Assembly (NCBI GenBank): GCA_963855995.1 | Contig: OY979730.1 | Location: 5,405,341 to 5,469,340 of the forward strand | DNA length: 64,000 nucleotides | Direction: 5' to 3' | Source: Muricea muricata | Lineage: Eukaryota; Cnidaria; Anthozoa; Malacalcyonacea; Plexauridae | In this document: positions 48,901 to 50,350 of the stretch, one piece after another | Position numbering within the stretch: the stretch's first letter is position 1 | Layout of the letters: each line of letters begins with the position of its first letter | Made by a program: the position numbers and the translations under genes | The notes under the pieces: model-generated | The model's database searches: none | Told to the model about the DNA's origin: nothing | Seen by the model: the letters and a program-made list of their open reading frames with translations, nothing else

Positions 48901-50350
48901 CCGCCCAATGCCGATGCGATCATCAAAATGACGTCGTTGGCTGATAATTCAAGAAAAAATCATGGCCAGGGACCAATCATTGTGGCTTGCAGGTATATGA
49001 TTTCTCATAATAATATCACACAATTAAGAACCCGTTAATTTACACGGTACCGGATTCGCTTGGTCACGACATCGAGTTCGGGTATTTGGCGGTAATATGT
49101 TTGCTCTCACCACTTTTTTATGACTACTTGTTGTTAAATTCTGCAATACTATCGTAATTGTAAGAGCCACACTTGTCGTGGAACTATTTAATTTGATATT
49201 GTGACCATGCGGATCCAGTACCGTGTATGTAAATAATGTCAGTAGTGTCATTTAAGCATAGCAATAAACTGAAACAAATTCTGGTTGATATAGCTTTAGG
49301 GTATAGATACTTATAGGCACTATTGTACGAACGGTGGTGTAAGCGCTTTATAAAACTAGAGATATCCCGAATAAGGTGTACATAGTTGTTGTACACAATT
49401 TAATTTTTGTTTTAAAATGGCTGAAATTATCAGCTATAGCCAAGGATTATGTTAGCGTTATCCACGTGCGAATAGTCATTTTTTCAACTGTCCTACAAGA
49501 AATATAACACCAGACCTATTGAACCCGCAAAAAGAATTATGACAATACATGTTAAGTTTTTTAGGGAAAGTCGCTATCGGGGTATATAATATTAGGATAT
49601 ACCGTAACTGTAACGCTATCCAGCTTTCGGGAACTGGCCCTCGATTACGGAGTACATTTCGGGTGTACATTTTTCCAGTAATGCATTCGAAAGTCTTTAA
49701 TGACGTCTTCTCAACAATAAAAGAATGCAGGGGGTCAGTTTGTTTAATATGCTAAAAATTCTGATCATAAGTTGATCTTGTTTTCTATCTCTATTCCGTA
49801 GCTTCCACGCACTTGACGTTGACAAAGCGTTCTGGGAAAATGTACATGCCGCTATATTTTCCGTGATCGTAAATAAGTCATTTAAGGTCAAAGTTTCCTA
49901 TAAATGTTTGGAGTAATTCAAGGAACCTCTTTCTTGTGTTTATTCTAGTGACGGAGCAGGACGCACGGGAACCTACATCGCCATTTCGAATCTTCTTGAA
50001 CAAATGAAAACTGAACAGGCAGTGGATGTCTTTCAGGCAATAAAAATGGTCAGAGGAACACGACCACAATTTGTGGAAAATGCTGTAAGTAATCATGATT
50101 TAGTAGGTATGCTGGTTTATTGTACTCAATGAGTTTTCATCCACACCGGTGCTGATATAAAAACTCAAGTAACACCACAAACATGTTGTAAGTAATTTAG
50201 ATGGTAATCAAAATGGTCTAGTGAACAGGCAACAGGGGATGATTTACATGAAATTTTAAAATACTTTCCTTTTAGGAACAATACCAGTTCTGTTATTCCG
50301 CCATAATGGCGTATCTGGATGACTTCAGCGACTACGCAAACTTCGAATGA
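632..50350 (+). CDS. Receptor-type protein tyrosine phosphatase, 5'-partial, 24 exons placed
   Basis: Spliced gene for a single-pass membrane receptor that would remove phosphate from phosphotyrosine in the cytosol. Order: discoidin/F5-8C domain (632-1274), two FN3 modules (2053-2901), membrane-proximal receptor-PTP region (3046-3635), Asn/Asp-rich linker and TM helix (4730-5118), juxtamembrane segment (5269-5799), PTP D1 (6165-6869 and 45051-46337), PTP D2 (46459-50350). D1 shows [21 protein letters not shown], a Cys-x5-Arg loop and a Q-loop; D2 shows KNRNKN, a WPD and a Cys-x5-Arg loop. Extracellular modules are bounded by phase-1 introns, typical of shuffled domains. The start and signal peptide lie left of the window. 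Oddities: TAA at 45138 inside D1, a phase clash between 46337 and 46459, and a 38-kb transposon-filled intron after 6869. Family assignment is secure; whether this allele is functional is not. Confidence 0.9.
1148..1274 (+). CDS. RPTP exon: discoidin (F5/8C) domain, C-terminal part
   Basis: Acceptor CCAG at 1144-1147, donor GGTAAGG at 1275; 127 bases, phase 0 in and phase 1 out. It encodes [20 protein letters not shown] followed by CGEG, the classic closing strand and terminal Cys of a discoidin domain. With the previous exon the domain is about 137 residues, the usual size. Confidence 0.8.
1275..2052 (+). other. Intron, no recognisable gene
   Basis: This 778-base stretch between the discoidin and first FN3 exons is AT-rich. 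I found no exon with acceptable splice sites, no repeat shared with the rest of the window and no RNA gene. An open frame crossing 1833-2052 is intronic read-through into the FN3 exon. Confidence 0.6.
2053..2448 (+). CDS. RPTP exon: first fibronectin type III domain
   Basis: Acceptor TTCTTAG, donor GGTATAT; 396 bases, phase 1 in and out. It encodes PAPPNITEI, then a long loop and [15 protein letters not shown] near the end, the diagnostic F-strand Tyr and 'tyrosine corner' of FN3. At about 132 residues it is longer than a standard 90-100 residue FN3, with a Cys-containing insertion in the middle. Confidence 0.8.
2614..2901 (+). CDS. RPTP exon: second fibronectin type III domain
   Basis: Acceptor TTAATTAAG, donor AGTACGTA; 288 bases, phase 1 in and out. 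It encodes [10 protein letters not shown], then [20 protein letters not shown], then [19 protein letters not shown], a textbook FN3 with the W in strand B, the Tyr corner and the terminal G-x-GP. Several N-x-S/T sites suggest extracellular glycosylation. Confidence 0.9.
3046..3113 (+). CDS. RPTP exon: start of membrane-proximal region
   Basis: Acceptor TTTCTAG at 3045. In phase 1 it reads [20 protein letters not shown], then AEF. Two overlapping donors exist: GTGAGG at 3114 (phase 0 out) and GTGAGT at 3119 (phase 2 out). Only the first joins the next exon in its open frame, so it is preferred, although the second is the stronger donor on consensus. Confidence 0.65.
3378..3635 (+). CDS. RPTP exon: membrane-proximal receptor-PTP region
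   Basis: Acceptor GTACAG, donor GGTAAAT; 258 bases, phase 0 in and out. It encodes YITAYFN, then [10 protein letters not shown], then [20 protein letters not shown]. This 'FxIGDGxxY ... N-x-PL ... Y-x-VFLR' pattern is the conserved FN3-like region just outside the membrane in R2-type receptor PTPs. An exact 18-base tandem duplication near 3402-3438 repeats the residues VDDIKT twice. Confidence 0.85.
4269..4474. mobile_element. MITE with TTA target duplication (copy 1)
   Basis: The ends are inverted: GACTCCGTTTACACGGTACC at the left and GGTACAGTGTAAACGGGGTC at the right. TTA flanks both sides (4266-4268 and 4475-4477), the target size of PIF/Harbinger-type elements. A related copy lies in a later intron of the same gene at about 49030-49230. 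There is no coding content. Confidence 0.75.
4730..5118 (+). CDS. RPTP exon: acidic Asn-rich linker and transmembrane helix
   Basis: Acceptor TTCATCAG, donor GGTATTAT; 389 bases, phase 0 in and phase 2 out. After [17 protein letters not shown] comes a low-complexity stretch with imperfect repeats of ENTNGN(N/D)D and INTS (about 4850-4980), then [20 protein letters not shown] continuing into [12 protein letters not shown]: a single helix of about 24 residues followed by basic stop-transfer residues. The repeats look like slippage products and probably vary between individuals. Confidence 0.88.
5269..5396 (+). CDS. RPTP exon: first cytoplasmic segment
   Basis: Acceptor CTTTTTAG, donor GGTATGTT; 128 bases, phase 2 in and phase 1 out. 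It encodes [20 protein letters not shown] followed by an acidic tail ending ESAYLNET. It is the cytoplasmic juxtamembrane part with no known domain; the Tyr in SAYLNE could be phosphorylated. Confidence 0.8.
5693..5799 (+). CDS. RPTP exon: juxtamembrane segment before D1
   Basis: Acceptor TTTAAG, donor TGTAAGTT; 107 bases, phase 1 in and phase 0 out. It encodes [20 protein letters not shown] then GFEKEFN, almost exactly the conserved 'PIPVxxLxxYVxxMKANNNxGFxxEF' wedge region of receptor PTPs. Confidence 0.93.
6165..6252 (+). CDS. RPTP exon: D1 phosphotyrosine-recognition loop
   Basis: Acceptor CTATACAG, donor ATGTATTT; 88 bases, phase 0 in and phase 1 out. It ends with [13 protein letters not shown]. 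The KNRY motif supplies the Tyr that stacks on the substrate phosphotyrosine in PTP domains. Confidence 0.92.
6346..6413 (+). CDS. RPTP exon: D1 YINAS segment
   Basis: Acceptor CTTTAAG, donor CGTAAGTT; 68 bases, phase 1 in and phase 0 out. It encodes [20 protein letters not shown] then YID, matching the conserved D-x-x-RV-x-L ... DYINAS(Y/F)IDG motif. Confidence 0.93.
6641..6674 (+). CDS. RPTP micro-exon: D1
   Basis: A 34-base exon between ACTTAG and GGTTAGT, phase 0 in and phase 1 out. It encodes [11 protein letters not shown], the usual 'YIA-x-QGP' strand, and is completed by GPT at the start of the next exon. Confidence 0.9.
6772..6869 (+). CDS. RPTP exon: D1 DMWRMVWEQ segment
   Basis: Acceptor TTAATTAG, donor AGTAAGTT; 98 bases, phase 1 in and phase 0 out. 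It encodes [20 protein letters not shown], then [13 protein letters not shown], matching the PTP 'DFWRMVWE' helix and the following strand. The next exon is 38 kb downstream, beyond a transposon-filled intron. Confidence 0.93.
7461..7746 (+). repeat. Direct repeat flanking the intron insert (left copy)
   Basis: This block matches 44704-44989 in the same orientation with only scattered substitutions and small indels. Shared landmarks include ACGCAACTCCCGGGTTGTAA and GACTGACTAAAGTAATACCAG. It lies about 0.6 kb after exon 6772-6869; the other copy lies 61 bases before exon 45051. Confidence 0.88.
7757..8085. repeat. Degenerate CACATGTG palindrome array
   Basis: More than a dozen copies of the 8-base palindrome CACATGTG, mostly extended to TCACATGTGAC, are spaced roughly 16-30 bases apart. 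Each unit is self-complementary and contains an E-box core (CANNTG). It is probably a degenerate minisatellite; a protein-binding role is possible but unsupported. Confidence 0.7.
8167..8331. mobile_element. hAT-type MITE with perfect 8-bp target duplication
   Basis: A 165-bp element starts CAGGGGCGTAGGAA and ends TTCCTACGCCTATG, so the ends are inverted, and it is flanked on both sides by CTTTACAT (8159-8166 and 8332-8339). An 8-bp duplication with CAGGGGCG-type ends is the hallmark of hAT non-autonomous elements. The interior is G-rich and C-rich with no coding. Confidence 0.92.
8864..11122 (-). CDS. tnp2-family transposase, exon 3 (main catalytic exon)
   Basis: The exon begins after a TTTTTGCACAG acceptor on the minus strand and runs 753 codons with no stop until its end. 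The N-terminal part has a Cys4 zinc ribbon (CPCC ... CVIC). The core has the tnp2 pattern: [59 protein letters not shown], and [12 protein letters not shown]. Near the C-terminus [10 protein letters not shown] precedes FEGFNQ. The Asp residues and the late Glu are the likely DDE metal ligands (inference). Joined to the exons at 11791-11882 and 13429-13705 it gives an intact protein of about 875 residues, so this copy may be young. It would catalyse DNA cut-and-paste in the nucleus. Confidence 0.9.
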   Translation of the reverse strand, partial: DFGPYQFGSDEPLYENSEVTTGQSLLLILAFILGNRLTGVAVGNLLRLLDLLLPSGSKLPKTKYLFYKHFDLFKEGMEFKLYCPCCKTLLLDDDLKCVICDNQYEQQKLLQQGNFFIYLPLEKQLQTFFQHVDTSDLQYRFNRKKAEGSTIDDIYDGQMYRSIANGVLVKDKNAFSISFSCDGVPIFHSSNFSIWPLQGVLNELPPNKRKQNVFLIGLWFGSGKPNIVNFLEPFTDEMVKLSTLGFKWLRDGQFVTSRIFSCVCSCDSVGRCILQNIHQFNGIFGCSWCYNPGEVVEKGRGHTRVYLETPEGHELRTHSELSEDAKYAFQTQEVVNGVKGPSKLLNLPHFDTVRGFVVDNLHCVDLGVARQLGHLWFDSVNHKQLWYLGKHIPVIDARLKSVMLPHEVTRTPRSVTQRSYWKGSEWHWWLLLYSPVILHGLLPSQYFRHLLLLVQGYFLLSKSSIQSCEIERANACLSKFVEDFERLYGKSNMTYNVHQLNHLAQTVIDWGPLSGYSMYIFEGFNQILLKLFHGTQAVPAQIANSFLLYQALDTISDDSLEYGSGCNVVLAFLNAQLNRRLSLKKARRVSDEVTLLGASYYKPLSIEEMYVVDECDALPNGVCEGEFFTKVVVRGNLFHCEKYSRDSRRKTSVVGLCDGSTVELVVFVLVDELFCFAFGRALTLERLPWLYRETGYGHLCDHVSKVAQIEPALQVVDFGAINDKFAVFPSESEQGGLLGSILVRLPNIIDRD
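11791..11882 (-). CDS. tnp2-family transposase, exon 2
   Basis: On the minus strand a TTTTGTAG acceptor and GTAAGT donor enclose 92 bases, phase 1 in and phase 0 out, encoding [20 protein letters not shown] and then [11 protein letters not shown]. The segment is acidic and joins exons 1 and 3 without any frame break. Function of this linker unknown. Confidence 0.8.
12781..13041. mobile_element. Palindromic MITE in the transposase intron
   Basis: TACTGTCGTTCCAATTG at 12781 is mirrored by CAATTGGAACGACAGTA at 13025-13041. The arms also share CCTCGAATATTGATTCAATA and ATACATTTCCT, and a second inner pair (TTGATCAACTTCCTG) sits closer to the centre. It lies in intron 1 of the minus-strand transposase gene, so it may be a later insertion there. 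Confidence 0.75.
13429..13705 (-). CDS. tnp2-family transposase, exon 1 with start codon
   Basis: ATG at 13705 (a second ATG follows at 13699), donor GTATCG after 277 bases, phase 1 out. The start is basic ([12 protein letters not shown]) and the rest acidic, ending [11 protein letters not shown]. The KRKRRPYK cluster could act as a nuclear signal. It joins in frame with exons 2 and 3. Its start faces the partner gene at 14042, giving a head-to-head pair. Confidence 0.78.
13706..14041. promoter_or_regulatory. Divergent promoter region between the two transposon genes
   Basis: These 336 bases separate the starts of the minus-strand transposase and the plus-strand partner gene. By position both promoters must lie here or in unseen upstream exons. 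I see no convincing TATA box. The region is less AT-rich on the left, with a T-run near 14008-14018. Confidence 0.5.
14042..14228 (+). CDS. Transposon accessory protein, exon 1
   Basis: ATG at 14042 and donor GTAAGA at 14229; phase 1 out. It encodes [20 protein letters not shown], then [20 protein letters not shown], then [13 protein letters not shown]. Short basic proteins of this style accompany tnp2 transposases in several invertebrate genomes and often carry a BEN domain further on (from memory, not checked). The BEN part is not visible here because the gene runs into the assembly gap. Confidence 0.72.
14865..15031 (+). CDS. Transposon accessory protein, exon 2
   Basis: Acceptor GCTTATAG and donor GGTTTGTA; 167 bases, phase 1 in and phase 0 out. 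It encodes [20 protein letters not shown] then a polar, acidic stretch ending NMDSK. No domain recognised. Confidence 0.7.
15130..15394 (+). CDS. Transposon accessory protein, exon 3 with coiled coil
   Basis: Acceptor TCAATTTAG and donor AGTAAGTT; 265 bases, phase 0 in and phase 1 out. It starts [20 protein letters not shown] (strongly basic) and ends [20 protein letters not shown], a heptad pattern consistent with a coiled coil. The following exon(s) and stop are not found before the N gap. Confidence 0.72.
16003..16042 (+). repeat. G-rich tract beside the assembly gap
   Basis: About 40 bases are almost pure G with a few A, C and T, including a 13-base G run ending at 16040. On paper it could form a G-quadruplex. 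It lies about 40 bases before a run of Ns and probably contributed to the assembly break. Confidence 0.7.
16084..16283. other. Assembly gap, 200 N
   Basis: Exactly 200 N, a common placeholder length, so the true gap size is unknown. It cuts the transposon accessory gene from its 3' end. Confidence 0.99.
16284..18720. other. No gene recognised
   Basis: AT-rich sequence with only short chance frames. There is a purine-rich run of GGT repeats at about 17320-17350. I found no coding exon, RNA gene or repeat with a second copy in this window. The missing end of the tnp2-type transposon may lie here but no matching terminal repeat was identified. Confidence 0.5.
18761..19185. mobile_element. Palindromic MITE, family member 1
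   Basis: Two arms of about 200 bases are mirror images: GCAATAGACAATTTGCATG at the left and CATGCAAATTATCCATTGC at the right. The inner arms read GTTTGCAAATTTGTATAC and back, with a loop around 18965. The same family occurs at 57556-57900. Confidence 0.85.
19655..19935 (-). mobile_element. Inverted copy of the LINE 3' end
   Basis: GTAAAAACTTTATTTAAAAA, then CACACGCTAGCCT and CCACTAGGGGCG, are the reverse complement, with small changes, of the 3' end of the adjacent plus-strand LINE (CGCCCCTCGTGG, AGGCTAGCGTG, TTTAAATAAAGTTTTAC at 21607-21670). Two LINE 3' segments therefore sit head to head, from two insertions or from inversion during reverse transcription. Confidence 0.75.
19990..21684 (+). 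pseudogene. Non-LTR retrotransposon (LINE) reverse transcriptase, decayed
   Basis: Reading across frames gives [16 protein letters not shown], then [43 protein letters not shown], then [10 protein letters not shown] (about 20653) with the polymerase Asp pair, then [44 protein letters not shown] and [12 protein letters not shown]. This is the RT palm and thumb of a jockey/CR1-like LINE. A TGA follows YVDA (about 20121) and several frameshifts lie at 20380-20720 and near 21190, so it is inactive. It ends with AATAAA and (ACAT)n at about 21660-21684. The 5' half, with endonuclease and ORF1, is missing. Confidence 0.88.
22963..24087. other. No gene recognised
   Basis: AT-rich stretch with only short frames; nothing matches a protein family or another repeat in the window. 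Confidence 0.5.
24088..25459 (-). mobile_element. Short LTR retrotransposon (TRIM-like), minus orientation
   Basis: Two 379-bp direct LTRs (24088-24466 and 25081-25459) differ at about six positions (1.6%). The outer flanks share GCAA, a 4-bp target duplication. Read on the minus strand the LTR begins TGATATG and ends CGTAACA; a polypurine tract (GAAGGGAGGAA) abuts the LTR at 24466, and TGG follows one base after the LTR at 25081, as in a primer-binding site. The interior is only 614 bp, too short for pol, so the element needs help from a relative. The small LTR divergence makes it one of the youngest insertions here. Confidence 0.93.
24565..24990 (-). CDS. Basic coiled-coil ORF inside the LTR element
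   Basis: An uninterrupted 141-codon frame that starts [20 protein letters not shown] and continues [20 protein letters not shown]. The first 45 residues are very rich in Lys and Arg; later [20 protein letters not shown] suggests a coiled coil. It fills most of the interior and has the element's orientation. It may be the N-terminal part of a gag-like protein, but I do not recognise a specific family. Survival of the frame fits either youth or selection. Confidence 0.7.
   Translation of the reverse strand: MYPMKTITRKKKSKSCQERDRKRMSMFIERKKRQKLEDKNSASNKIDVPECINVEESKTQKYEELIIEQYQRIDELELELFEKSKYLRYVMNHYEEECCSMSTEIKKEKRPKIELMNKMCVVIKDLLEERMNLCKPSDQSS
25460..26249. other. No gene recognised
   Basis: The start holds a short direct repeat (CAAGACGG, TTGCAAGCCG against CTGCCAGCCG, then a similar third unit CAACATGTCTGCAAG) between about 25480 and 25600. 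Otherwise nothing could be assigned. Confidence 0.45.
26250..26561 (-). pseudogene. LINE reverse transcriptase fragment
   Basis: An open minus-strand piece reads [20 protein letters not shown], then [32 protein letters not shown] and [12 protein letters not shown] motifs with the [12 protein letters not shown] box and the FADD catalytic Asp pair. Both ends are cut, leaving about 104 codons. It is of a different LINE lineage from the copy at 19990-21684, judging by sequence. Confidence 0.88.
26813..27187 (-). CDS. Hypothetical ORF, possibly a Polinton gene
   Basis: A 124-codon minus-strand frame with its start 38 bases from the plus-strand polymerase ORF. It includes [20 protein letters not shown] and [21 protein letters not shown] recognise no family. 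Placement and opposite orientation would suit a neighbouring Polinton gene, but it could also be a chance frame. Confidence 0.35.
   Translation of the reverse strand: MIFLIDYFILHKPCLALDDNFRTIPHNVNITLTYLTTSKNIITRIVKFLDDAFATQNFIVLSFFENLLFEARDFLKNADAAFFKINDDIIRFLKKHRSKGRKMIVCRLLVYGVPYSGVHILLIF
27225..27669 (+). pseudogene. Polinton/Maverick-type DNA polymerase B, N-terminal piece (1 of 3)
   Basis: ATG at 27225 opens a highly charged Lys/Arg/Glu-rich region with repeats of [21 protein letters not shown] frameshift near 27395 moves the frame, which continues through [19 protein letters not shown] and [14 protein letters not shown] to the transposon at 27670. Assignment rests on pieces 2 and 3, which continue in the same codon phase once the insertions are removed. 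Polintons are large self-synthesising elements related to adintoviruses; this copy is broken. Confidence 0.7.
28354..28530. mobile_element. Palindromic MITE with 8-bp target duplication
   Basis: Arms of about 85 bases begin CACAGGTCACCCGGAAT and end with its mirror image ATTCCGGGTGACCTGTG. CTAACATA flanks both sides (28346-28353 and 28531-28538). The centre is an AT-rich hairpin. It sits inside the Ulp1/PHD transposon, giving a third level of nesting. Confidence 0.92.
28579..29591 (+). pseudogene. Ulp1-type (C48) cysteine protease with C-terminal PHD finger, decayed
   Basis: Main frame 28845-29591 is interrupted only by TGA at 29073-29075. It carries [20 protein letters not shown] and IGGLQPVC; then VNDNH (catalytic His) where the usual following Trp codon has become the TGA; then AVIYDSLH (catalytic Asp) and [13 protein letters not shown] (catalytic Cys). 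The C-terminus is a PHD finger: [21 protein letters not shown] and CKNC in Cys4-His-Cys3 order. Upstream frame 28579-28797 ([20 protein letters not shown]) is an earlier part, shifted out of frame near 28780. In transposons such domains are thought to remove SUMO-like modifiers and read chromatin; here it is broken. Confidence 0.86.
29850..32400 (+). repeat. 28-bp minisatellite with higher-order organisation
   Basis: About 90 tandem 28-base units of the form GTATGACAATGTCAGCACAG plus CAATCTTA. Four main variants recur in order: ...TCAGACCAGTAATCTTA, ...TCAGCATGGTAGTCTTA, ...TCAGCACAGCAATCTTA, and GTATCACAATATCAGCACAG plus CAAACTCA. This gives a higher-order repeat of 112 bases. Near 32385-32450 the units continue in the opposite orientation (GTCATACTAAGATTGCTG). 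The unit is a version of the host transposon's terminal repeat (ACAATTTCAGCACG...CAATCTCAG). Confidence 0.93.
33012..33212 (+). pseudogene. Polinton-type DNA polymerase B, middle piece (2 of 3)
   Basis: This 201-base island lies between two transposons. It reads [20 protein letters not shown] and [10 protein letters not shown], then, after a one-base frameshift near 33100, [20 protein letters not shown]. It starts with the CCGT target copy of the left transposon and ends with the TTAAACGA target copy of the right one. The GC-richer codons match pieces 1 and 3 and differ from the flanking AT-rich transposon DNA. Confidence 0.75.
33541..33660 (+). repeat. Internal direct repeat of the Mutator-like element
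   Basis: About 120 bases, from GGATTAACAAAGTATCCTGT to GATGAGTCACACAATGCAG, recur at 34062-34198 upstream of the ORF. The second copy has about 17 extra bases. It looks like a promoter-proximal tandem duplication within the element's 5' region. Confidence 0.88.
34312..36910 (+). pseudogene. Transposase with PHD-like zinc finger, OTU/vertnin-like and DDE regions, frameshifted
   Basis: Starts at ATG 34312. The N-terminus has a Cys4-His-Cys3-like finger (CTVCKGNC ... [13 protein letters not shown] ... CTRCC). [13 protein letters not shown] follows, the OTU/vertnin-type Asp-Gly-Asn-Cys motif, then [20 protein letters not shown] after a frameshift near 34780. A second shift occurs near 35095 ([16 protein letters not shown]) and a third near 35695. 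The transposase core includes [18 protein letters not shown] (first Asp), [10 protein letters not shown] and [13 protein letters not shown] (second Asp). The frame then stops at 36626, and a basic C-terminal tail continues in another frame ([16 protein letters not shown]). The third catalytic residue is absent, so an internal deletion is likely. A 57-base repeat at 35373-35490 duplicates [17 protein letters not shown]. Confidence 0.83.
38595..39228 (+). pseudogene. Polinton-type DNA polymerase B, third piece
   Basis: Begins with the right TTAAACGA copy. It reads [12 protein letters not shown], then [20 protein letters not shown], the 'NxDxxCxARAIVTA' signature of Polinton/adintovirus-type protein-primed PolB N-terminal regions. 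After a frameshift near 38865 come [19 protein letters not shown], a zinc cluster ([20 protein letters not shown] then CLSC), and [11 protein letters not shown]. The exonuclease and polymerase motifs that should follow are missing; different sequence starts at about 39229. Broken. Confidence 0.85.
39229..39804 (+). CDS. Unknown ORF fused to the truncated Polinton polymerase
   Basis: An open frame with [20 protein letters not shown], then [39 protein letters not shown] and [12 protein letters not shown]. It ends with a Cys-rich patch (CCCNCTCGS) and [19 protein letters not shown], which suggests a coiled coil. It continues in frame from the polymerase fragment by chance or through an unresolved insertion, and is cut by a LINE 3' tail at about 39805. 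It looks like the N-terminal part of another mobile-element protein; I do not recognise the family. Confidence 0.5.
39805..41399 (-). mobile_element. LINE 3' part, minus strand, interrupted by a MITE
   Basis: Minus-strand frames read [40 protein letters not shown] and [17 protein letters not shown] (41016-41399), then [40 protein letters not shown] and [13 protein letters not shown] (40649-40993): the C-terminal region of a CR1/L2-type RT protein. A frameshift near 41020 coincides with a short GTGGTGTT duplication. The 3' end (GCACTGCGGTGATGTGGGTA, TCCTGGTTAAATA) and an (ATA)n tail lie at 39805-39885, separated from the coding part by a MITE and TACATA microsatellites. Confidence 0.85.
39995..40475. 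mobile_element. MITE with GAAGATATGAATTTTATCTT hairpin
   Basis: ATATTACACGGCGGTGCGAA and GATATGAATTTTATCTTCGA are mirrored by AAGATAAAATTCATATCTTC and CGACGTGTAAT at 40098-40138, with ACAATATTTTACGAACGAGC inside. A related inner pair (GATATCTTCACTAGTGAAGATAT, about 40412) and a TACGGTGTA end lie further right. It splits the LINE 3' region and is bordered by ATATAT tracts. Confidence 0.7.
41580..41815 (+). repeat. Minisatellite with CAAGGGGTAGTAGATCCCCG unit
   Basis: About five units of 33-50 bases: CAAGGGGTAGTAG(A/C)TCCCC, TGATGG(G/T)CAT, then a short AT-rich spacer. The first two units are diverged (GTAATGGCTCCCCCG; GTAGCTCCCCAAG). Each unit contains a small GGGG...CCCC hairpin. Confidence 0.85.
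41816..43696. other. No gene recognised
   Basis: AT-rich sequence with short chance frames on both strands. No second copy of any part was noticed in the window. Confidence 0.5.
43697..44167 (+). mobile_element. Small TIR element carrying a RecQ helicase fragment
   Basis: The left arm (43697-43780) begins TCGTTCCCCGAGCCTGCGAG and continues ATCGACATACAAAAAACTGT; the right arm (44064-44167) is its inverse, with about 20 extra bases near 44130. Between them lies a 216-base open frame from a RecQ-like helicase. The interior is almost entirely coding, so this may be a deletion derivative of a larger element encoding the helicase, or a captured gene piece. No clear target duplication was found. 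Confidence 0.85.
43846..44061 (+). pseudogene. RecQ-type DNA helicase, N-terminal fragment
   Basis: ATG at 43846; reads [20 protein letters not shown], then [20 protein letters not shown] and [23 protein letters not shown] is the Q/motif 0 region; [15 protein letters not shown] is motif I (Walker A), although the usual LPTG-x-GKS Thr is Ile here. The DEAH box and all later motifs are absent. A complete RecQ core has roughly 400 residues; this piece has about 72. Confidence 0.82.
44704..44989 (+). repeat. Direct repeat flanking the intron insert (right copy)
   Basis: Matches 7461-7746 in the same orientation. The main differences are the T-rich stretch (TTTCTTTTTTTTCTTAGTTGC here) and isolated substitutions. 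It ends 61 bases before the next RPTP exon. Confidence 0.88.
45051..45170 (+). CDS. RPTP exon: D1, with in-frame TAA
   Basis: Acceptor TTCATTCCAG and donor GGTAGGAA; 120 bases, phase 0 in and out. It reads [20 protein letters not shown], then TLKKSEKFA, then TAA at 45138-45140, then [10 protein letters not shown]. Both halves fit the PTP consensus (KC-x-x-YWP ... GDI-x-V ... A-x-YV-x-RTF-x-L-x-K), with the stop where Glu or Asp is usual. One base change (GAA to TAA) would explain it. If real, it truncates the protein before both catalytic cysteines. Confidence 0.88.
45491..45639 (+). CDS. RPTP exon: D1 WPD loop and catalytic Cys
   Basis: Acceptor TTATTTAG and donor GGTATGAT; 149 bases, phase 0 in and phase 2 out. 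It encodes [20 protein letters not shown], then [15 protein letters not shown] is the general-acid loop and HC leads into the nucleophile; the Ser codon is split with the next exon. Confidence 0.93.
45717..45858 (+). CDS. RPTP exon: D1 P-loop and Q-loop
   Basis: Acceptor CTTGCAG and donor GGTATGAA; 142 bases, phase 2 in and phase 0 out. It encodes [20 protein letters not shown] and RRMGMVQTV. With the preceding VHCS the signature is [10 protein letters not shown], which keeps Cys-x5-Arg but has Glu-Ala where most active PTPs have Gly-Val or Gly-Ile. Confidence 0.92.
46191..46337 (+). CDS. RPTP exon: end of D1 and linker
   Basis: Acceptor TTTTTAG and donor GGTTAAAT; 147 bases, phase 0 in and out. 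It encodes [20 protein letters not shown], then [18 protein letters not shown], the standard D1 end (EQY-x-F-x-Y-x-A) and linker (TGF-x-x-xF). Phase 0 out conflicts with the next exon. Confidence 0.9.
46459..46557 (+). CDS. RPTP exon: start of D2
   Basis: Acceptor CATTTTAG and donor GGTATGTT; 99 bases, phase 1 out. The protein-like frame reads [20 protein letters not shown], then [11 protein letters not shown], the usual D2 start with KNRN in place of KNRY. This frame needs phase 1 entry, whereas the preceding exon ends in phase 0. Neither an alternative acceptor nor a good alternative donor resolves it, so an indel or an unseen micro-exon is implied. Confidence 0.82.
46717..46793 (+). CDS. 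RPTP exon: D2 SDYINA segment
   Basis: Acceptor TTTTTAG and donor GGTGCGTC; 77 bases, phase 1 in and phase 0 out. It encodes [20 protein letters not shown] then NAVFVE, matching RV-x-L ... SDYINA(V/S)F(V/I)(D/E)G. Confidence 0.92.
47210..47341 (+). CDS. RPTP exon: D2 FIATQSPL segment
   Basis: Acceptor TATTTCAG and donor GGTATATA; 132 bases, phase 0 in and out. It encodes [20 protein letters not shown], then [20 protein letters not shown]. The FIATQ-x-PL and DFWRMV motifs are conserved. Confidence 0.93.
47342..48043 (+). other. Intron with a possible SINE-like remnant
   Basis: TTGGCAGAGCATAGGC and GGTTGGATTC (about 47572-47624) loosely resemble A and B boxes, and AACTTGTTGCAACATG (47754-47769) echoes the earlier CAACAACTTGGAAGTTGG. 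A tRNA-derived repeat is possible but weakly supported. No exon is seen. Confidence 0.35.
48044..48175 (+). CDS. RPTP exon: D2 FWP segment
   Basis: Acceptor TTTTGTAG and donor GGTATTAT; 132 bases, phase 0 in and out. It encodes [20 protein letters not shown] and [20 protein letters not shown]. It corresponds to the YWP ... YG-x-x-V region of PTP domains. Confidence 0.9.
48838..48992 (+). CDS. RPTP exon: D2 WPD loop
   Basis: Acceptor AATTTAG and donor GGTATATG; 155 bases, phase 0 in and phase 2 out. It encodes [20 protein letters not shown], then GQGPIIVAC. The D2 WPD Asp is kept, whereas many vertebrate D2 domains have WPE. The usual His before the catalytic Cys is Ala here. Confidence 0.92.
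49030..49230. mobile_element. MITE related to the 4269-4474 element (copy 2, inverted)
   Basis: TTTACACGGTACCGGATTCG at 49040 and the right end (ATGCGGATCCAGTACCGTGTA) match the first-intron copy in opposite orientation, with shared interior blocks (AGAGCCACACTTGTCGTGG; ACTACTTGTTGTTAAAT). It is more degraded and has no clear target duplication. Confidence 0.75.
49949..50084 (+). CDS. RPTP exon: D2 P-loop and Q-loop
   Basis: Acceptor TATTCTAG and donor TGTAAGTA; 136 bases, phase 2 in and phase 0 out. It encodes [20 protein letters not shown], then [17 protein letters not shown]. With VACS from the previous exon the loop is [10 protein letters not shown]: Cys-x5-Arg is kept, but His is Ala and Ala is Asp. 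The Q-loop Gln (RPQFV) is present. Confidence 0.93.
50276..50350 (+). CDS. RPTP last exon and stop
   Basis: Acceptor CCTTTTAG; encodes [20 protein letters not shown], then ANFE and TGA at 50348-50350. EQY-x-FCY-x-A is the canonical last helix of a PTP domain, so the protein ends just after D2. Confidence 0.94.
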   Translation, partial: EQYQFCYSAIMAYLDDFSDYANFE